8,664 nucleotides of DNA, from positions 12,972 to 21,635 of the forward strand of contig MGNS01000066.1 in assembly GCA_001795165.1 (NCBI GenBank). The letters are read 5' to 3'. Position numbers and translations under genes: made by a program. The notes beneath the pieces are model-generated. The model made no database searches and was not told the origin of the DNA. It saw only the letters and a list, made by a program, of their open reading frames with translations. This stretch comes from Chloroflexi bacterium RBG_16_57_11 (GTDB lineage: Bacteria > Chloroflexota > Anaerolineae > Anaerolineales > UBA4823). Below, in pieces: positions 1 through 6,719 of the stretch; within the stretch, counting starts at the first letter, position 1, and every line of letters begins with the position of its first letter.

Positions 1-30
1 CGCTGTAATCCATCACATGGAGAGGTAATA

Positions 31-1119
31 ATGAACAGCAACTTTACGAGTAAAATTTTTCGCCTCCTGGTTGGGGTGTTTACCCTGGCGCTGGCAAGCG
101 CTTGCTCCCTCCAGCCTGCTCCGACCGCCAGTCCGTCCCCGACCGGGCCGCGCACAATACGGGTGATGACACACGATAGCTTCTCGATCTCTGAGGGCGT
201 TTTAGCCCAGTTCGAAAACGAGAACAACACAAAAGTACAATTTCTAAAGAGCGGCGACACGGGCACCGCGCTAAATAAGGCAATCCTCTCGAAAGATAAG
301 CCGCTGGCAGATGTATTCTACGGAGTCGATAATACTTTCTTGAGCCGCGCCCTGGATGAAGGCATCTTCATCCCCTATGCTTCACCGCGGCTGGCCGATA
401 TTCCAGAAGCGTTCAAGCTGGACACACAGAACCGCGCCCTACCGGTTGATTACGGGGATGTGTGCCTGAACTATGACCGGGCGTATTTCACTCAGCATAA
501 TCTCAAGCCGCCACAGACGCTGGATGATCTGCTGAAAGCGGAATATAAAGGATTACTCATCGAAGAAAACCCGGCTACCTCCTCACCTGGGCTTGCTTTT
601 CTGCTGGCGACGATCGGTGTGAAGGGCGATCCGGGCTATCTGGATTACTGGAAAGGGCTGGTCGAAAACGATGTACTGGTGGTGAACGATTGGGAGACCG
701 CCTACTACACGGAGTTTAGCGGCTCATCCGGCAAGGGACCCCGCCCAATGGTCATCTCTTATAATTCTAGCCCGGTTTTTGAGCTGATCTACGCCGGAAC
801 ACCACTGGATGAGCCACCCACTGTAGCGGTAGTGGATGACGACACCTGCTTCCGACAGATTGAATTCGTCGGTATCTTGCAAGGAGGTCAAAACCAGGAC
901 CTGGCGGAAAAGTGGGTCGATTTTATGCTCTCTACCGCTTTCCAGGAGGATCTGCCGATGCAAATGTTCGTCTTCCCGGTCAACCTGGCGGCTAAACTGG
1001 ATGAAGCCTTTGTGAAATACCTCCAGATTCCGAAAAAAACCGCCTCGGTCAGCCCCCAGGAAATCGCCGCCAATCGTGAGCAATGGCTGAAGGCATGGAC
1101 CGAGGCCGTGTTGCGTTGA
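31..1119 (+). CDS. thiB: Thiamine ABC transporter substrate-binding lipoprotein
   Basis: This is the extracytoplasmic receptor of a thiamine (or thiamine phosphate) importer, delivering ligand to the permease encoded next. The 362-residue product starts with a signal peptide ending in a lipobox (LASAC, lipidated Cys25), followed by a Pro/Ser/Thr linker and then the binding domain from about residue 42. Landmarks recalled from E. coli ThiB/TbpA are present: a (T)xDSF strand at 47-51, DVFYGVDN (compare DVVLGLDN), PVDYGDVCLNYD (compare PFDYGYFAFVYD), TSSPGLAFLL (compare TSTPGLGLLL), W221 in a DWETAY segment, SYNSSP at 243-248, and a C-terminal SPQEIAANREQWLKAW that matches the TPAEVAAQRQAW ending. 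The start is supported by GGAGAGG at 19-25. A lipid anchor instead of a soluble periplasmic form fits a cell without a classical outer membrane. Three pocket aromatics appear changed, so the exact ligand (thiamine, TMP, TPP or a relative) is less certain than the family. Any promoter or TPP riboswitch would lie upstream of the window. Confidence 0.88.
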   Translation: MNSNFTSKIFRLLVGVFTLALASACSLQPAPTASPSPTGPRTIRVMTHDSFSISEGVLAQFENENNTKVQFLKSGDTGTALNKAILSKDKPLADVFYGVDNTFLSRALDEGIFIPYASPRLADIPEAFKLDTQNRALPVDYGDVCLNYDRAYFTQHNLKPPQTLDDLLKAEYKGLLIEENPATSSPGLAFLLATIGVKGDPGYLDYWKGLVENDVLVVNDWETAYYTEFSGSSGKGPRPMVISYNSSPVFELIYAGTPLDEPPTVAVVDDDTCFRQIEFVGILQGGQNQDLAEKWVDFMLSTAFQEDLPMQMFVFPVNLAAKLDEAFVKYLQIPKKTASVSPQEIAANREQWLKAWTEAVLR

Positions 1120-2840
1120 GCCGGCAGGCGCCCTATATCGGCAACGTAGTTAGAAGGAGCTCACCCTGGCTGGCTCCGCTGGGGTTCCTGGCTTTGTTCT
1201 ACTTCTACCCGCTGGCGAGCATCTTACAAACCAGTTTTGCCCGCGGGGAAGCAGGACTGGTCGCGCCATTCATCGATGTTATCAGTTCTGCCTCGATGCG
1301 CGGGGTGCTGTGGTTCACCTTGTGGCAGGCTGCGCTCTCAACGCTGTTGACCATGTTATTTGGGCTGCCCGGAGCTTTTTTACTGGCGCGCTATGAATTT
1401 CGAGGGAAATCCGTTATCCTGGCTTTAACCGGGATCTCATTTGTGTTGCCCACGTTAGTGGTGGCAGCGGCGTTCAACGCAATCCTTGGACCGCGTGGCT
1501 GGGCAAACCTGGCTTTGATGGATCTTTTCGGACTCATCCAGCCACCTATCCATTTCGTCAACACCTTTCTGGCCATCTTGACAGCCCATGTATTCTACAA
1601 CACGACCATCGTGCTACGCATCGTAGGGGATTACTGGTCGCATCTTGATCCGCGCATGGGTCAGGCAGCGCAAACCCTGGGCGCGGATCGCTGGCGGACA
1701 CTGGTCCATGTCACCCTTCCGTTGCTTATGCCCGCCGTAACCACAGCCGCGTTGCTGATTTTCATATTTAACTTCACTTCATTTGGTGTGATCCTGGTGT
1801 TGGGCGGACCTCGCTTCGCCACGCTGGAGGTGGAAATCTACAACCAGACCATCGGGTTGTTTAACCTTCCCCTGGCTGCCACGCTGGCGATGATCCAGCT
1901 CGTTTTCACTCTGTGCCTGACGATCGCATACACACGATTTTCAGCCAGGCTGAGCAGCCCAAACACATTGCGCCCTCGCCGCTTCAGCCAGCGCTGCCTG
2001 ACAAACTGGCGCAGCCGCTTGTTGGCCAGCCTTTACCTTACCGCATTGCTGGCTTTGCTCGTTCTTCCGTTGGCAGCCCTGGTCACACGCTCCTTCCTGA
2101 GGGTTGAGCCACCACGGAGTGGATCGACAAACTGGGAGGCCGACTTTACGCTGGATTATTATCGTGAGCTTTCAGTAAACCGCAAAGAGTCGCTTTTCTA
2201 CACCCCGCCAACCACCGCCATCGGCGTGTCATTGGGGTATGCACTGGCAACAACCTGCCTGGCCCTGGCACTTGGCCTGCCGGCCGCATGGGCGCTGGCG
2301 CGGGATGCTCGCTCGCCTGCCAGCCGGATTTTTGACCCAATGCTGATGCTTCCACTGGGCACCTCCGCTGTCACACTGGGGCTGGGATTCATTGTGGCAC
2401 TGGACCAACCTCCACTCGACCTGCGCGCCTCGATCCTGCTTGTGCCATTAGCCCATACATTGGTAGCTTTCCCATTTGTGGTGCGCAGCCTGACGCCTTC
2501 CTTGCGGAGCATCCGACCGCGCTTGCGACAGGCGGCAGAGGTCATGGGCGCCACCCCACTCCAGGCGTTCCGTCACATCGACCTGCCGATCATCGGGCGG
2601 GCGTTGCTGGTGGCGGCGACCTTTGCATTCGCCATTTCATTTGGCGAGTTCGGCGCCACTGCCCTGGTCGCCCGGCCGGAATATCCAACCATTCCGGTGA
2701 TGATCTATCGCTATCTCTCCCAGCCCGGGGCGCTAAACTACGGGCAGGCGCTGGCCCTGAGCACTCTGCTGGCAGTAATCACCGCACTTTCGATGCTGGC
2801 CATCGAGCGCTTCCGCGTTGCGGACGTGGGAGAGTTCTAA
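1083..2840 (+). CDS. thiP: Thiamine ABC transporter permease
   Basis: This is the membrane subunit of the importer, 585 residues, with both permease halves fused in one chain as in ThiP and the related AfuB/FbpB iron permeases. Each half is a run of hydrophobic segments, about six per half by eye, and carries a cytoplasmic EAA-type loop that docks on the ATPase. The first is AAQTLGADRW, from residue 195, followed by TLPLLMPA. The second is AAEVMGATPL, from residue 484, followed by DLPIIGRA. A basic, Arg-rich linker at about 285-313 joins the halves. It is somewhat longer than E. coli ThiP (about 536 residues). The gene overlaps thiB by 37 bases, so translation is probably coupled. The start is not certain: ATG 1083 has only a weak GTGAG upstream, ATG 1095 is also in frame, and TTG 1116, overlapping the thiB stop and preceded by GAGG, is possible. 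The substrate is assigned from the neighbouring receptor; the permease alone could not be told from an iron permease. Confidence 0.87.
   Translation: MAEGMDRGRVALSRQAPYIGNVVRRSSPWLAPLGFLALFYFYPLASILQTSFARGEAGLVAPFIDVISSASMRGVLWFTLWQAALSTLLTMLFGLPGAFLLARYEFRGKSVILALTGISFVLPTLVVAAAFNAILGPRGWANLALMDLFGLIQPPIHFVNTFLAILTAHVFYNTTIVLRIVGDYWSHLDPRMGQAAQTLGADRWRTLVHVTLPLLMPAVTTAALLIFIFNFTSFGVILVLGGPRFATLEVEIYNQTIGLFNLPLAATLAMIQLVFTLCLTIAYTRFSARLSSPNTLRPRRFSQRCLTNWRSRLLASLYLTALLALLVLPLAALVTRSFLRVEPPRSGSTNWEADFTLDYYRELSVNRKESLFYTPPTTAIGVSLGYALATTCLALALGLPAAWALARDARSPASRIFDPMLMLPLGTSAVTLGLGFIVALDQPPLDLRASILLVPLAHTLVAFPFVVRSLTPSLRSIRPRLRQAAEVMGATPLQAFRHIDLPIIGRALLVAATFAFAISFGEFGATALVARPEYPTIPVMIYRYLSQPGALNYGQALALSTLLAVITALSMLAIERFRVADVGEF
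2828..2834 (+). promoter_or_regulatory. Ribosome binding site deciding the thiQ start
   Basis: GGGAGAG lies inside the last codons of thiP, about 7-9 bases before GTG 2842. It favours that GTG over the in-frame TTG at 2818, which would add eight unconvincing residues encoded within thiP. Confidence 0.6.
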
Positions 2841-2841
2841 C

Positions 2842-3897
2842 GTGGACGAGAGTGAGGGACTGACCCTACGCGGTATCGAGAAATCCTTCGGCGCCAAAAA
2901 GGCTTTATCGGGTGTGTCATTCGATGTGCATCGAGGCGAGACTGTGGCCCTGCTTGGGCCGAGCGGGTGCGGAAAATCCACGCTTTTAGGAATCATCGCC
3001 GGTTTGGATCGTCCAGATCAAGGTGAAGTGTCGTGGAATCATGTCCCGCTGACAGGGATTCCATCACACCAGCGCAATTTCGGTTTGATGTTCCAGGATT
3101 TTGCCCTGTTCCCACACCGGGATGTATTCGGCAACGTGGCGTTTGGACTACAAATGGCAAAATGGAATGCCGAGAGCATCGAGGCACGCGTTGAGGAAGT
3201 TCTTGAGCTGGTCGGGCTTTCCGGCTTTGCCGGGCGGGATGTGAATACGCTCTCGGGCGGCGAGGCGCAACGCGTAGCCCTGGCCCGCTCCCTGGCTCCC
3301 AACCCGCGCCTGATCATGCTGGACGAGCCGCTTGGCTCACTGGACCGAACATTGCGCGAGCGTTTGGTCTTCGATTTGCGACAAATTTTGCAACATAGCC
3401 ATCAAACCGCAATCTATGTCACCCATGATCAGGAAGAGGCTTTCATCCTCGCCGATCGGGTCGTGTTGATGAATGCTGGTCGGGTGATCCAGATTGGCCT
3501 CCCGGAAGGAATTTACCGCCATCCGGATAGCGTTTTCGTCGCGCGGTTCCTGGGGATGAATAATCTACTACCCGGCCTGGTGGAGAGCAAAGGCGATGTA
3601 AAAGTCGTCAGCACGGAGATCGGTGTGTTCCCTGCGACCGACGCCATACCAGGTCCAGCCACCGTTCTGTTGCGACCTGATGACGTACAGCCTGGGATGG
3701 AACTGGCTTGCTCGCTTTCAGGGGTGCTGGCGGAAACCTCTTTTCGGGGAGGTATGGTGCGGGCGAAGTTGGTGGTAAATAAAGTAGCATTGGATTTCGA
3801 CTTCCCCTCATATATCCCTCTACCTCCAGTTGGAGGAATGCTCACAGTAAGCTTCGACCCGGCGCAAGCGGTTCAGGTCTTTCCTGTACAAAACTAG
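2842..3897 (+). CDS. thiQ: Thiamine ABC transporter ATP-binding protein
   Basis: This is the cytoplasmic ATPase that powers the importer, 351 residues from the GTG start. All nucleotide-binding motifs are intact: Walker A GPSGCGKST at 39-47, Q-loop Gln85 in MFQDFALFPH, signature LSGGEAQ at 137-143, Walker B LIMLDE at 157-162 with the SLD D-loop at 166-168, and switch His195 in VTHD. FQDFALFPHRDV followed by N-V-A-F-G is typical of the CysA/PotA/FbpC/ThiQ group. After about residue 245 there is a further domain of about 105 residues with LLRPDDV, resembling the TOBE-type domain of iron and polyamine ATPases. E. coli ThiQ (about 232 residues) lacks this, so on its own the protein would be annotated as a generic or iron-type ATPase. 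The ThiB-like receptor upstream decides the name. Only one base separates it from the thiP stop, and 44 bases follow before the sulfurtransferase gene. Confidence 0.82.
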   Translation: MDESEGLTLRGIEKSFGAKKALSGVSFDVHRGETVALLGPSGCGKSTLLGIIAGLDRPDQGEVSWNHVPLTGIPSHQRNFGLMFQDFALFPHRDVFGNVAFGLQMAKWNAESIEARVEEVLELVGLSGFAGRDVNTLSGGEAQRVALARSLAPNPRLIMLDEPLGSLDRTLRERLVFDLRQILQHSHQTAIYVTHDQEEAFILADRVVLMNAGRVIQIGLPEGIYRHPDSVFVARFLGMNNLLPGLVESKGDVKVVSTEIGVFPATDAIPGPATVLLRPDDVQPGMELACSLSGVLAETSFRGGMVRAKLVVNKVALDFDFPSYIPLPPVGGMLTVSFDPAQAVQVFPVQN

Positions 3898-3941
3898 ATA
3901 TTTGAGATAAAATTACTAATAATTAATTCGAGGAGGTTGCT

Positions 3942-4787
3942 ATGAGCCAAAGTTACGCTCATCCTGAATATCTGGTTGATACCGCCTGGGTCGCCTCCCA
4001 TCTGGATGACCCGAAGGTGCGAATTGTAGAATCGGATGAGGATTATTTGTTGTACGATACCGGACATATACCTGGCGCGGTTAAAGTCGACTGGTTCACG
4101 ACCCTGCAGCACCCGCTGCGGCGCGATTTCTTAACCAAGCAGGAATTCGAAATTCTTTGCTCCGGGCTGGGCATCGCCAACGATACGACTGTGGTCTTTT
4201 ATGGCGACAAGAGCAATTGGTTCGCCTGCTACGCCTTGTGGCTCTTCCAATATTATGGACACCAAAATCTGAAAATTATGGATGGCGGACGCATCAAATG
4301 GCAACAGGAGGAACGCCCTACCAGCCGGGAAGTACCTGAATATCCACGTAGCCAGTACCGCGCAAAGGACCCTGACTCGGGCATTCGCGCCTACCGGGAT
4401 GACGTCTTCAAGCAGGTGGAAGGGAGAAAGCCGTTGGTGGATGTGCGTTCTCCCCAGGAGTACAGCGGTGAGCTGTTGCACATGCCCAATTACCCGCAGG
4501 AAGGCGCCACGCGTGGCGGGCATATTCCCGGGGCAGTGAACATCCCCTGGTCGAAAGCCACCAACCCCGAAGATAGCACCTTTAAGAGCGCGGCAGACCT
4601 ACGCCAACTTTACGAAGGTGCTGACGTTTTACCCAACAACGAGATCATAGCCTATTGCCGGATTGGCGAGCGCAGCTCGCACACCTGGTTTGTGTTGAAG
4701 TACCTGTTGGGGTACCCGGCGGTAAAAAATTATGACGGCTCCTGGACCGAGTGGGGCAACCTGGTGAACGCCCCAATCGAGAAGTAG
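3942..4787 (+). CDS. Two-domain rhodanese, thiosulfate sulfurtransferase (CysA/SseA-like)
   Basis: This cytoplasmic enzyme of 281 residues is predicted to move a sulfane sulfur from thiosulfate (or a related donor) to a thiophilic acceptor through a cysteine persulfide. It has two rhodanese domains, at about 10-135 and 160-280, each with a GHIPGA motif (residues 41-46 and 193-198). The second domain carries the catalytic loop CRIGER with Cys239, followed by SSHTWFVL. In the first domain the equivalent loop is YGDKSNW (87-93) without cysteine, so it is non-catalytic, as is usual. The sequence closely recalls the mycobacterial CysA2/SseC-linked thiosulfate sulfurtransferases; it has no N-terminal export signal. 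AGGAGG at 3931-3936, five bases before ATG, fixes the start. The 44-base upstream gap is AT-rich and holds no obvious terminator, so it may be read through from thiBPQ or have a weak promoter of its own. The adjacency suggests, but does not show, a tie between sulfur transfer and thiamine supply. The physiological acceptor is unknown. Confidence 0.9.
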   Translation: MSQSYAHPEYLVDTAWVASHLDDPKVRIVESDEDYLLYDTGHIPGAVKVDWFTTLQHPLRRDFLTKQEFEILCSGLGIANDTTVVFYGDKSNWFACYALWLFQYYGHQNLKIMDGGRIKWQQEERPTSREVPEYPRSQYRAKDPDSGIRAYRDDVFKQVEGRKPLVDVRSPQEYSGELLHMPNYPQEGATRGGHIPGAVNIPWSKATNPEDSTFKSAADLRQLYEGADVLPNNEIIAYCRIGERSSHTWFVLKYLLGYPAVKNYDGSWTEWGNLVNAPIEK

Positions 4788-4802
4788 GTCGGGGGAATCA
4801 TT

Positions 4803-4838
4803 AACGGGTGCGCTTTAATGGGACAGAGCGCACCCGTT
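4803..4838. terminator. Hairpin terminator between convergent genes
   Basis: A perfect 12-bp stem (4803-4814 pairing with 4827-4838, core ACGGGTGCGCT) encloses a 12-base loop, 15 bases after the sulfurtransferase stop. It is followed by TTCATTA on the plus strand, a modest T-rich tail. On the other strand the stem is followed by TTAATGATT. The position between convergent genes and the loose T-rich flanks on both sides suggest it stops transcription from either direction. Neither tail is a strong U-tract. Confidence 0.75.
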
Positions 4839-4875
4839 TCATTATCGATCCGAGTTGATCAGATTGGTCCGGGCC

Positions 4876-5115
4876 TCAGGCAGAAAATAACACAGGGCCC
4901 AGCCATTGGGTGATGCCCAGCGAGTCTGTGATGATGTCTCCCAGCCACTGGTACAAGATCACGGAAAAAGCCAGACAGCAGCAGCATAACAATATCAAAA
5001 CGATCACGACAACCAGGATAACATTCATGCCTTTTTTCTTCGGAGCAGGGGGTAGTTGATCCACCGGCGGTATCTGCTCGCCAGCATCAGGGTAGGCTTG
5101 ATAGTTTTGATCCAT
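4876..5115 (-). CDS. Small single-span membrane protein with a CCCC motif
   Basis: This is a 79-residue protein of unknown function; I do not recognise a family. The N-terminal 25 residues are polar and rich in Pro, Gln and Asp, followed by KKKG (26-29) and one strongly hydrophobic segment at about 31-54 that contains four consecutive cysteines (44-47). The tail is amphipathic with three Trp-Leu-Gly-type turns (57-59, 71-73). The lysines before the span suggest the N-terminus stays in the cytoplasm. The start at 5115 is chosen because GGAGGA lies five bases upstream; an in-frame ATG at 5157 would add 14 residues but has only a weak GAGG. It follows the DUF4126 gene in the same direction by 52 bases and is probably co-transcribed. 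Cysteine runs in a membrane span may be palmitoylation-like, redox or packing features; nothing in the sequence decides among these. Confidence 0.7.
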   Translation of the reverse strand: MDQNYQAYPDAGEQIPPVDQLPPAPKKKGMNVILVVVIVLILLCCCCLAFSVILYQWLGDIITDSLGITQWLGPVLFSA

Positions 5116-5119
5116 CTTC

Positions 5120-5125
5120 TCCTCC
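5120..5125 (-). promoter_or_regulatory. Ribosome binding site for the CCCC membrane protein
   Basis: On the minus strand GGAGGA is followed by GAAG and ATG at 5115. This near-ideal spacing supports the 79-residue form over the longer reading from 5157. Confidence 0.7.
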
Positions 5126-5167
5126 AGTGTATCGCGTTTGGTTATGCCTGCGCTCATCGCGCTGGCC

Positions 5168-5740
5168 TCATGCCATTTTTTGCGCCCGGTTCGCCCTGCG
5201 CCACAGCCACCAGATCACCCAGGTTGTAAACAAAATTATCACCATTGCGATGAGTACCGGAATGACCACCGCCAGAATGGACAGCGTGGTTGAAACCACG
5301 TCTTCCAAAATACTCACCGGCACATTACCAACGCCGCCCGTCGTCGCAGTCACGGCCGGGCGCACAGCCGCAGCTTTGACGGTATGCACGCCGCCGGCCA
5401 CCAGGATACCAAGCCCCATAGCCAGCACCGGATGCACCTCGCTGACAACGCCGGAGCTGGCAGCAAATACGATCGCGCCAGCCGCAGGGCGCACAAAGGT
5501 CTGGATGGCATCATTGAAATGGTTCACCGCTGGGAGCTTGTCCGCCAGGAACTCGATCGAGAGCAATACTACCAGCAATCCAATCACCCAGGGGCTGGTC
5601 AGCGTATCCCAGGGCGGGCTGAGCTCGATCAGGTTCGTATACCGCGCCATCAATGACACGACCAACAAGGGAATATATGCGTTCAAACCGGCGCTGGCAG
5701 CCAGTCCAAATGCAGAAAAAATTCCCATTAATGCTTCCAT
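5168..5740 (-). CDS. DUF4126 family integral membrane protein
   Basis: This 190-residue membrane protein of unknown function has the DUF4126 hallmarks as I remember them: GLAASAGLNAYIPLL at 12-26, an E-x-x-x-D-K motif (Glu63, Asp67, Lys68) followed by LPAVNH, then D-x-x-x-T-x-x-RPxxG (77-88). The later part has alternating Gly/Ala-rich hydrophobic segments, roughly at 51-66, 85-97, 102-118 and 150-178. It ends in WWLWRRANRAQKMA, a basic tail expected on the cytoplasmic side. No enzyme motif is visible. The start is well fixed by AAGGAGGAGA (5746-5755), with eight bases between GGAGG and ATG. It lies 90 bases downstream of the DUF2085 gene and 52 bases upstream of the small CCCC protein gene, all on the minus strand, so the three may form one membrane-protein operon. 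Substrate and role cannot be inferred. Confidence 0.82.
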   Translation of the reverse strand: MEALMGIFSAFGLAASAGLNAYIPLLVVSLMARYTNLIELSPPWDTLTSPWVIGLLVVLLSIEFLADKLPAVNHFNDAIQTFVRPAAGAIVFAASSGVVSEVHPVLAMGLGILVAGGVHTVKAAAVRPAVTATTGGVGNVPVSILEDVVSTTLSILAVVIPVLIAMVIILFTTWVIWWLWRRANRAQKMA

Positions 5741-5816
5741 TAAAATCTCCTCCTTGGTATAACTCGCAAGAATCCAGTCAACAAATCCATCATTAGAAAA
5801 ATGAACGATCTTTCTG

Positions 5817-5825
5817 ACTATATCA
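5817..5825 (-). promoter_or_regulatory. Possible extended -10 promoter for the DUF4126 gene
   Basis: On the minus strand the sequence reads TGATATAGT, a TGn plus TATAAT-like extended -10, just after the DUF2085 stop codon. No good -35 is found 16-18 bases upstream. If used, it would start an mRNA near 5810 with a leader of about 70 bases to the DUF4126 start. This is weak, since the genes could equally be read from the upstream promoter at 6658-6686. Confidence 0.3.
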
Positions 5826-5830
5826 CAATT

Positions 5831-6649
5831 CTACCCGAAATGGAATCCATCCCAAGTGCCGGTAAAGAAATAGCGCAAACTATCCAGAAGGGCAATTTGT
5901 ACCAACGCCAGACCGAAACCACCGACCAGGGGGAGGAGCAATTGCCGGATGCGGAGAGCGCGGTTTTCGGTGTGGAAGATCATGACCAACACCATCGTGT
6001 AGACCATGGACAGCAAGACCAACACCCCGGCTGCGCTAACCAATGCCAGGGGGTAGATGAAGAGGGGGTTACCGCTAAAGACTATCCAATCCATTACCAA
6101 TGCCAGCGCAACTAATATCGCCAATGATAAAAGACCGCCTATCGAGGGGATATTTTTCCAATCTTTCCAGACCGTCTGGTTGAACGCTGGATAAAGTATC
6201 CCAGCGATCACCAGCCCCATACCGGTGCCAGTCAACAATCGCAGCCAGTTTTGCGGCTCATAAAGCCCGGTGACGCCAGGGAAGAGGTGCAGATAAGAGT
6301 TCCCGCCATCCACGGCAAACGCCAGGACGAAGAATCCGTACACTGCCCAAACTTTCGAGGGGGGAAAGCCTCCAGCCCGCTTGCGGGTGAGCGCCTGGTA
6401 AGCCAGACTGAGCATCGCGCCCAGATACATCCCAGAACAGCGCACACACAACGGCAGCTGACGATCACCCAGGTGAAACGAGCGCAGATCGATTCGATGG
6501 CAGACAGCATATCCAACTGCATCTGCCTTGCCCAACAGGCCAGCCGGCGTATTGATCAACCAGCCCAGAAGGAGAAGCCCAATGCTCAGGAAGATTAACC
6601 CCTTGCCGGTGAACACGAAGGCCTTTTTCCAGCTGCGAGAATTTTCCAT
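5831..6649 (-). CDS. DUF2085 family integral membrane protein
   Basis: This 272-residue multi-span membrane protein of unknown function belongs to DUF2085. The family signature is clear after the first span (about 16-34): Cys50-His51, R-S-F at 56-58, then RQLPLCVRCSGMYLG with Cys68 and Cys71. This gives a CH plus CxxC arrangement that could bind a metal or cycle as thiols. A DGGNSYLHLFPG segment follows the next span. The rest is a series of hydrophobic segments, about seven in all by eye. A TTG at 6658 is in frame, but it falls inside the -10 box of the likely promoter, so ATG 6649 is taken as start. There is no Shine-Dalgarno sequence, which fits leaderless translation. It heads the minus-strand group, with the DUF4126 gene 90 bases downstream, and is divergent from the DUF3048 gene. 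Confidence 0.85.
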   Translation of the reverse strand: MENSRSWKKAFVFTGKGLIFLSIGLLLLGWLINTPAGLLGKADAVGYAVCHRIDLRSFHLGDRQLPLCVRCSGMYLGAMLSLAYQALTRKRAGGFPPSKVWAVYGFFVLAFAVDGGNSYLHLFPGVTGLYEPQNWLRLLTGTGMGLVIAGILYPAFNQTVWKDWKNIPSIGGLLSLAILVALALVMDWIVFSGNPLFIYPLALVSAAGVLVLLSMVYTMVLVMIFHTENRALRIRQLLLPLVGGFGLALVQIALLDSLRYFFTGTWDGFHFG

Positions 6650-6657
6650 AACAGTCA

Positions 6658-6686
6658 ATTATAGGTTCGTTCGGCGTTGACTGCAA
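6658..6686 (-). promoter_or_regulatory. Sigma70-type promoter for the DUF2085 gene
   Basis: On the minus strand TTGCAG (6681-6686) is separated by exactly 17 bases from a perfect TATAAT (6658-6663). The expected transcription start is near 6651, only about two bases before ATG 6649. This predicts a nearly leaderless mRNA and explains the missing ribosome binding site. Confidence 0.65.
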
Positions 6687-6691
6687 GCAGT
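6680..6691. promoter_or_regulatory. Inverted repeat between divergent promoters, possible operator
   Basis: ACTGC-AA-GCAGT is a perfect 5-bp inverted repeat. It covers the -35 box of the leftward promoter and touches the first base of the rightward -35 box. One bound protein could therefore block both promoters. A repeat this short can arise by chance, and no regulator gene is in the window. Confidence 0.35.
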
Positions 6692-6719
6692 TGGCAAACT
6701 TCCTTTTCTGCGGTATGAT
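6691..6719 (+). promoter_or_regulatory. Sigma70-type promoter for the first DUF3048 gene
   Basis: TTGGCA (6691-6696) and TATGAT (6714-6719) are exactly 17 bases apart, each one base off consensus. Transcription should start near 6726, giving a leader of about 69 bases that opens with the hairpin at 6728-6756. Confidence 0.65.

Noticed and set aside
1..30. Possible end of a TPP riboswitch before thiB
   Set aside because: The 30 bases available contain none of the conserved 3' motif I would expect, only GGAGAGG and a short spacer. A riboswitch further upstream cannot be judged.
724..1083. Minus-strand open frame of 119 codons within thiB
   Set aside because: It is opposite conserved ThiB residues; it has no recognisable domain and its composition looks like reverse-complement shadow.
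3898..3941. Possible promoter in the AT-rich gap before the sulfurtransferase gene
   Set aside because: TTGAGA at 3902-3907 and TACTAAT at 3914-3920 are only six bases apart, and no -35/-10 pair has acceptable spacing.
4131..4523. Minus-strand open frame of 130 codons inside the sulfurtransferase gene
   Set aside because: It lies fully opposite a clearly recognised enzyme gene, with no ribosome site or domain.
5116..5157. Longer start for the small CCCC protein at ATG 5157
   Set aside because: Its ribosome site is weak, whereas ATG 5115 has GGAGGA at ideal spacing. The extra 14 residues are not needed for the visible topology.
5127..5762. Long plus-strand open frame of 211 codons opposite the DUF4126 gene
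   Set aside because: The minus-strand frame has family motifs and an ideal ribosome site. The plus frame is Ser/Thr/Ala/Pro-rich, resembles no family, and is a typical antisense shadow.
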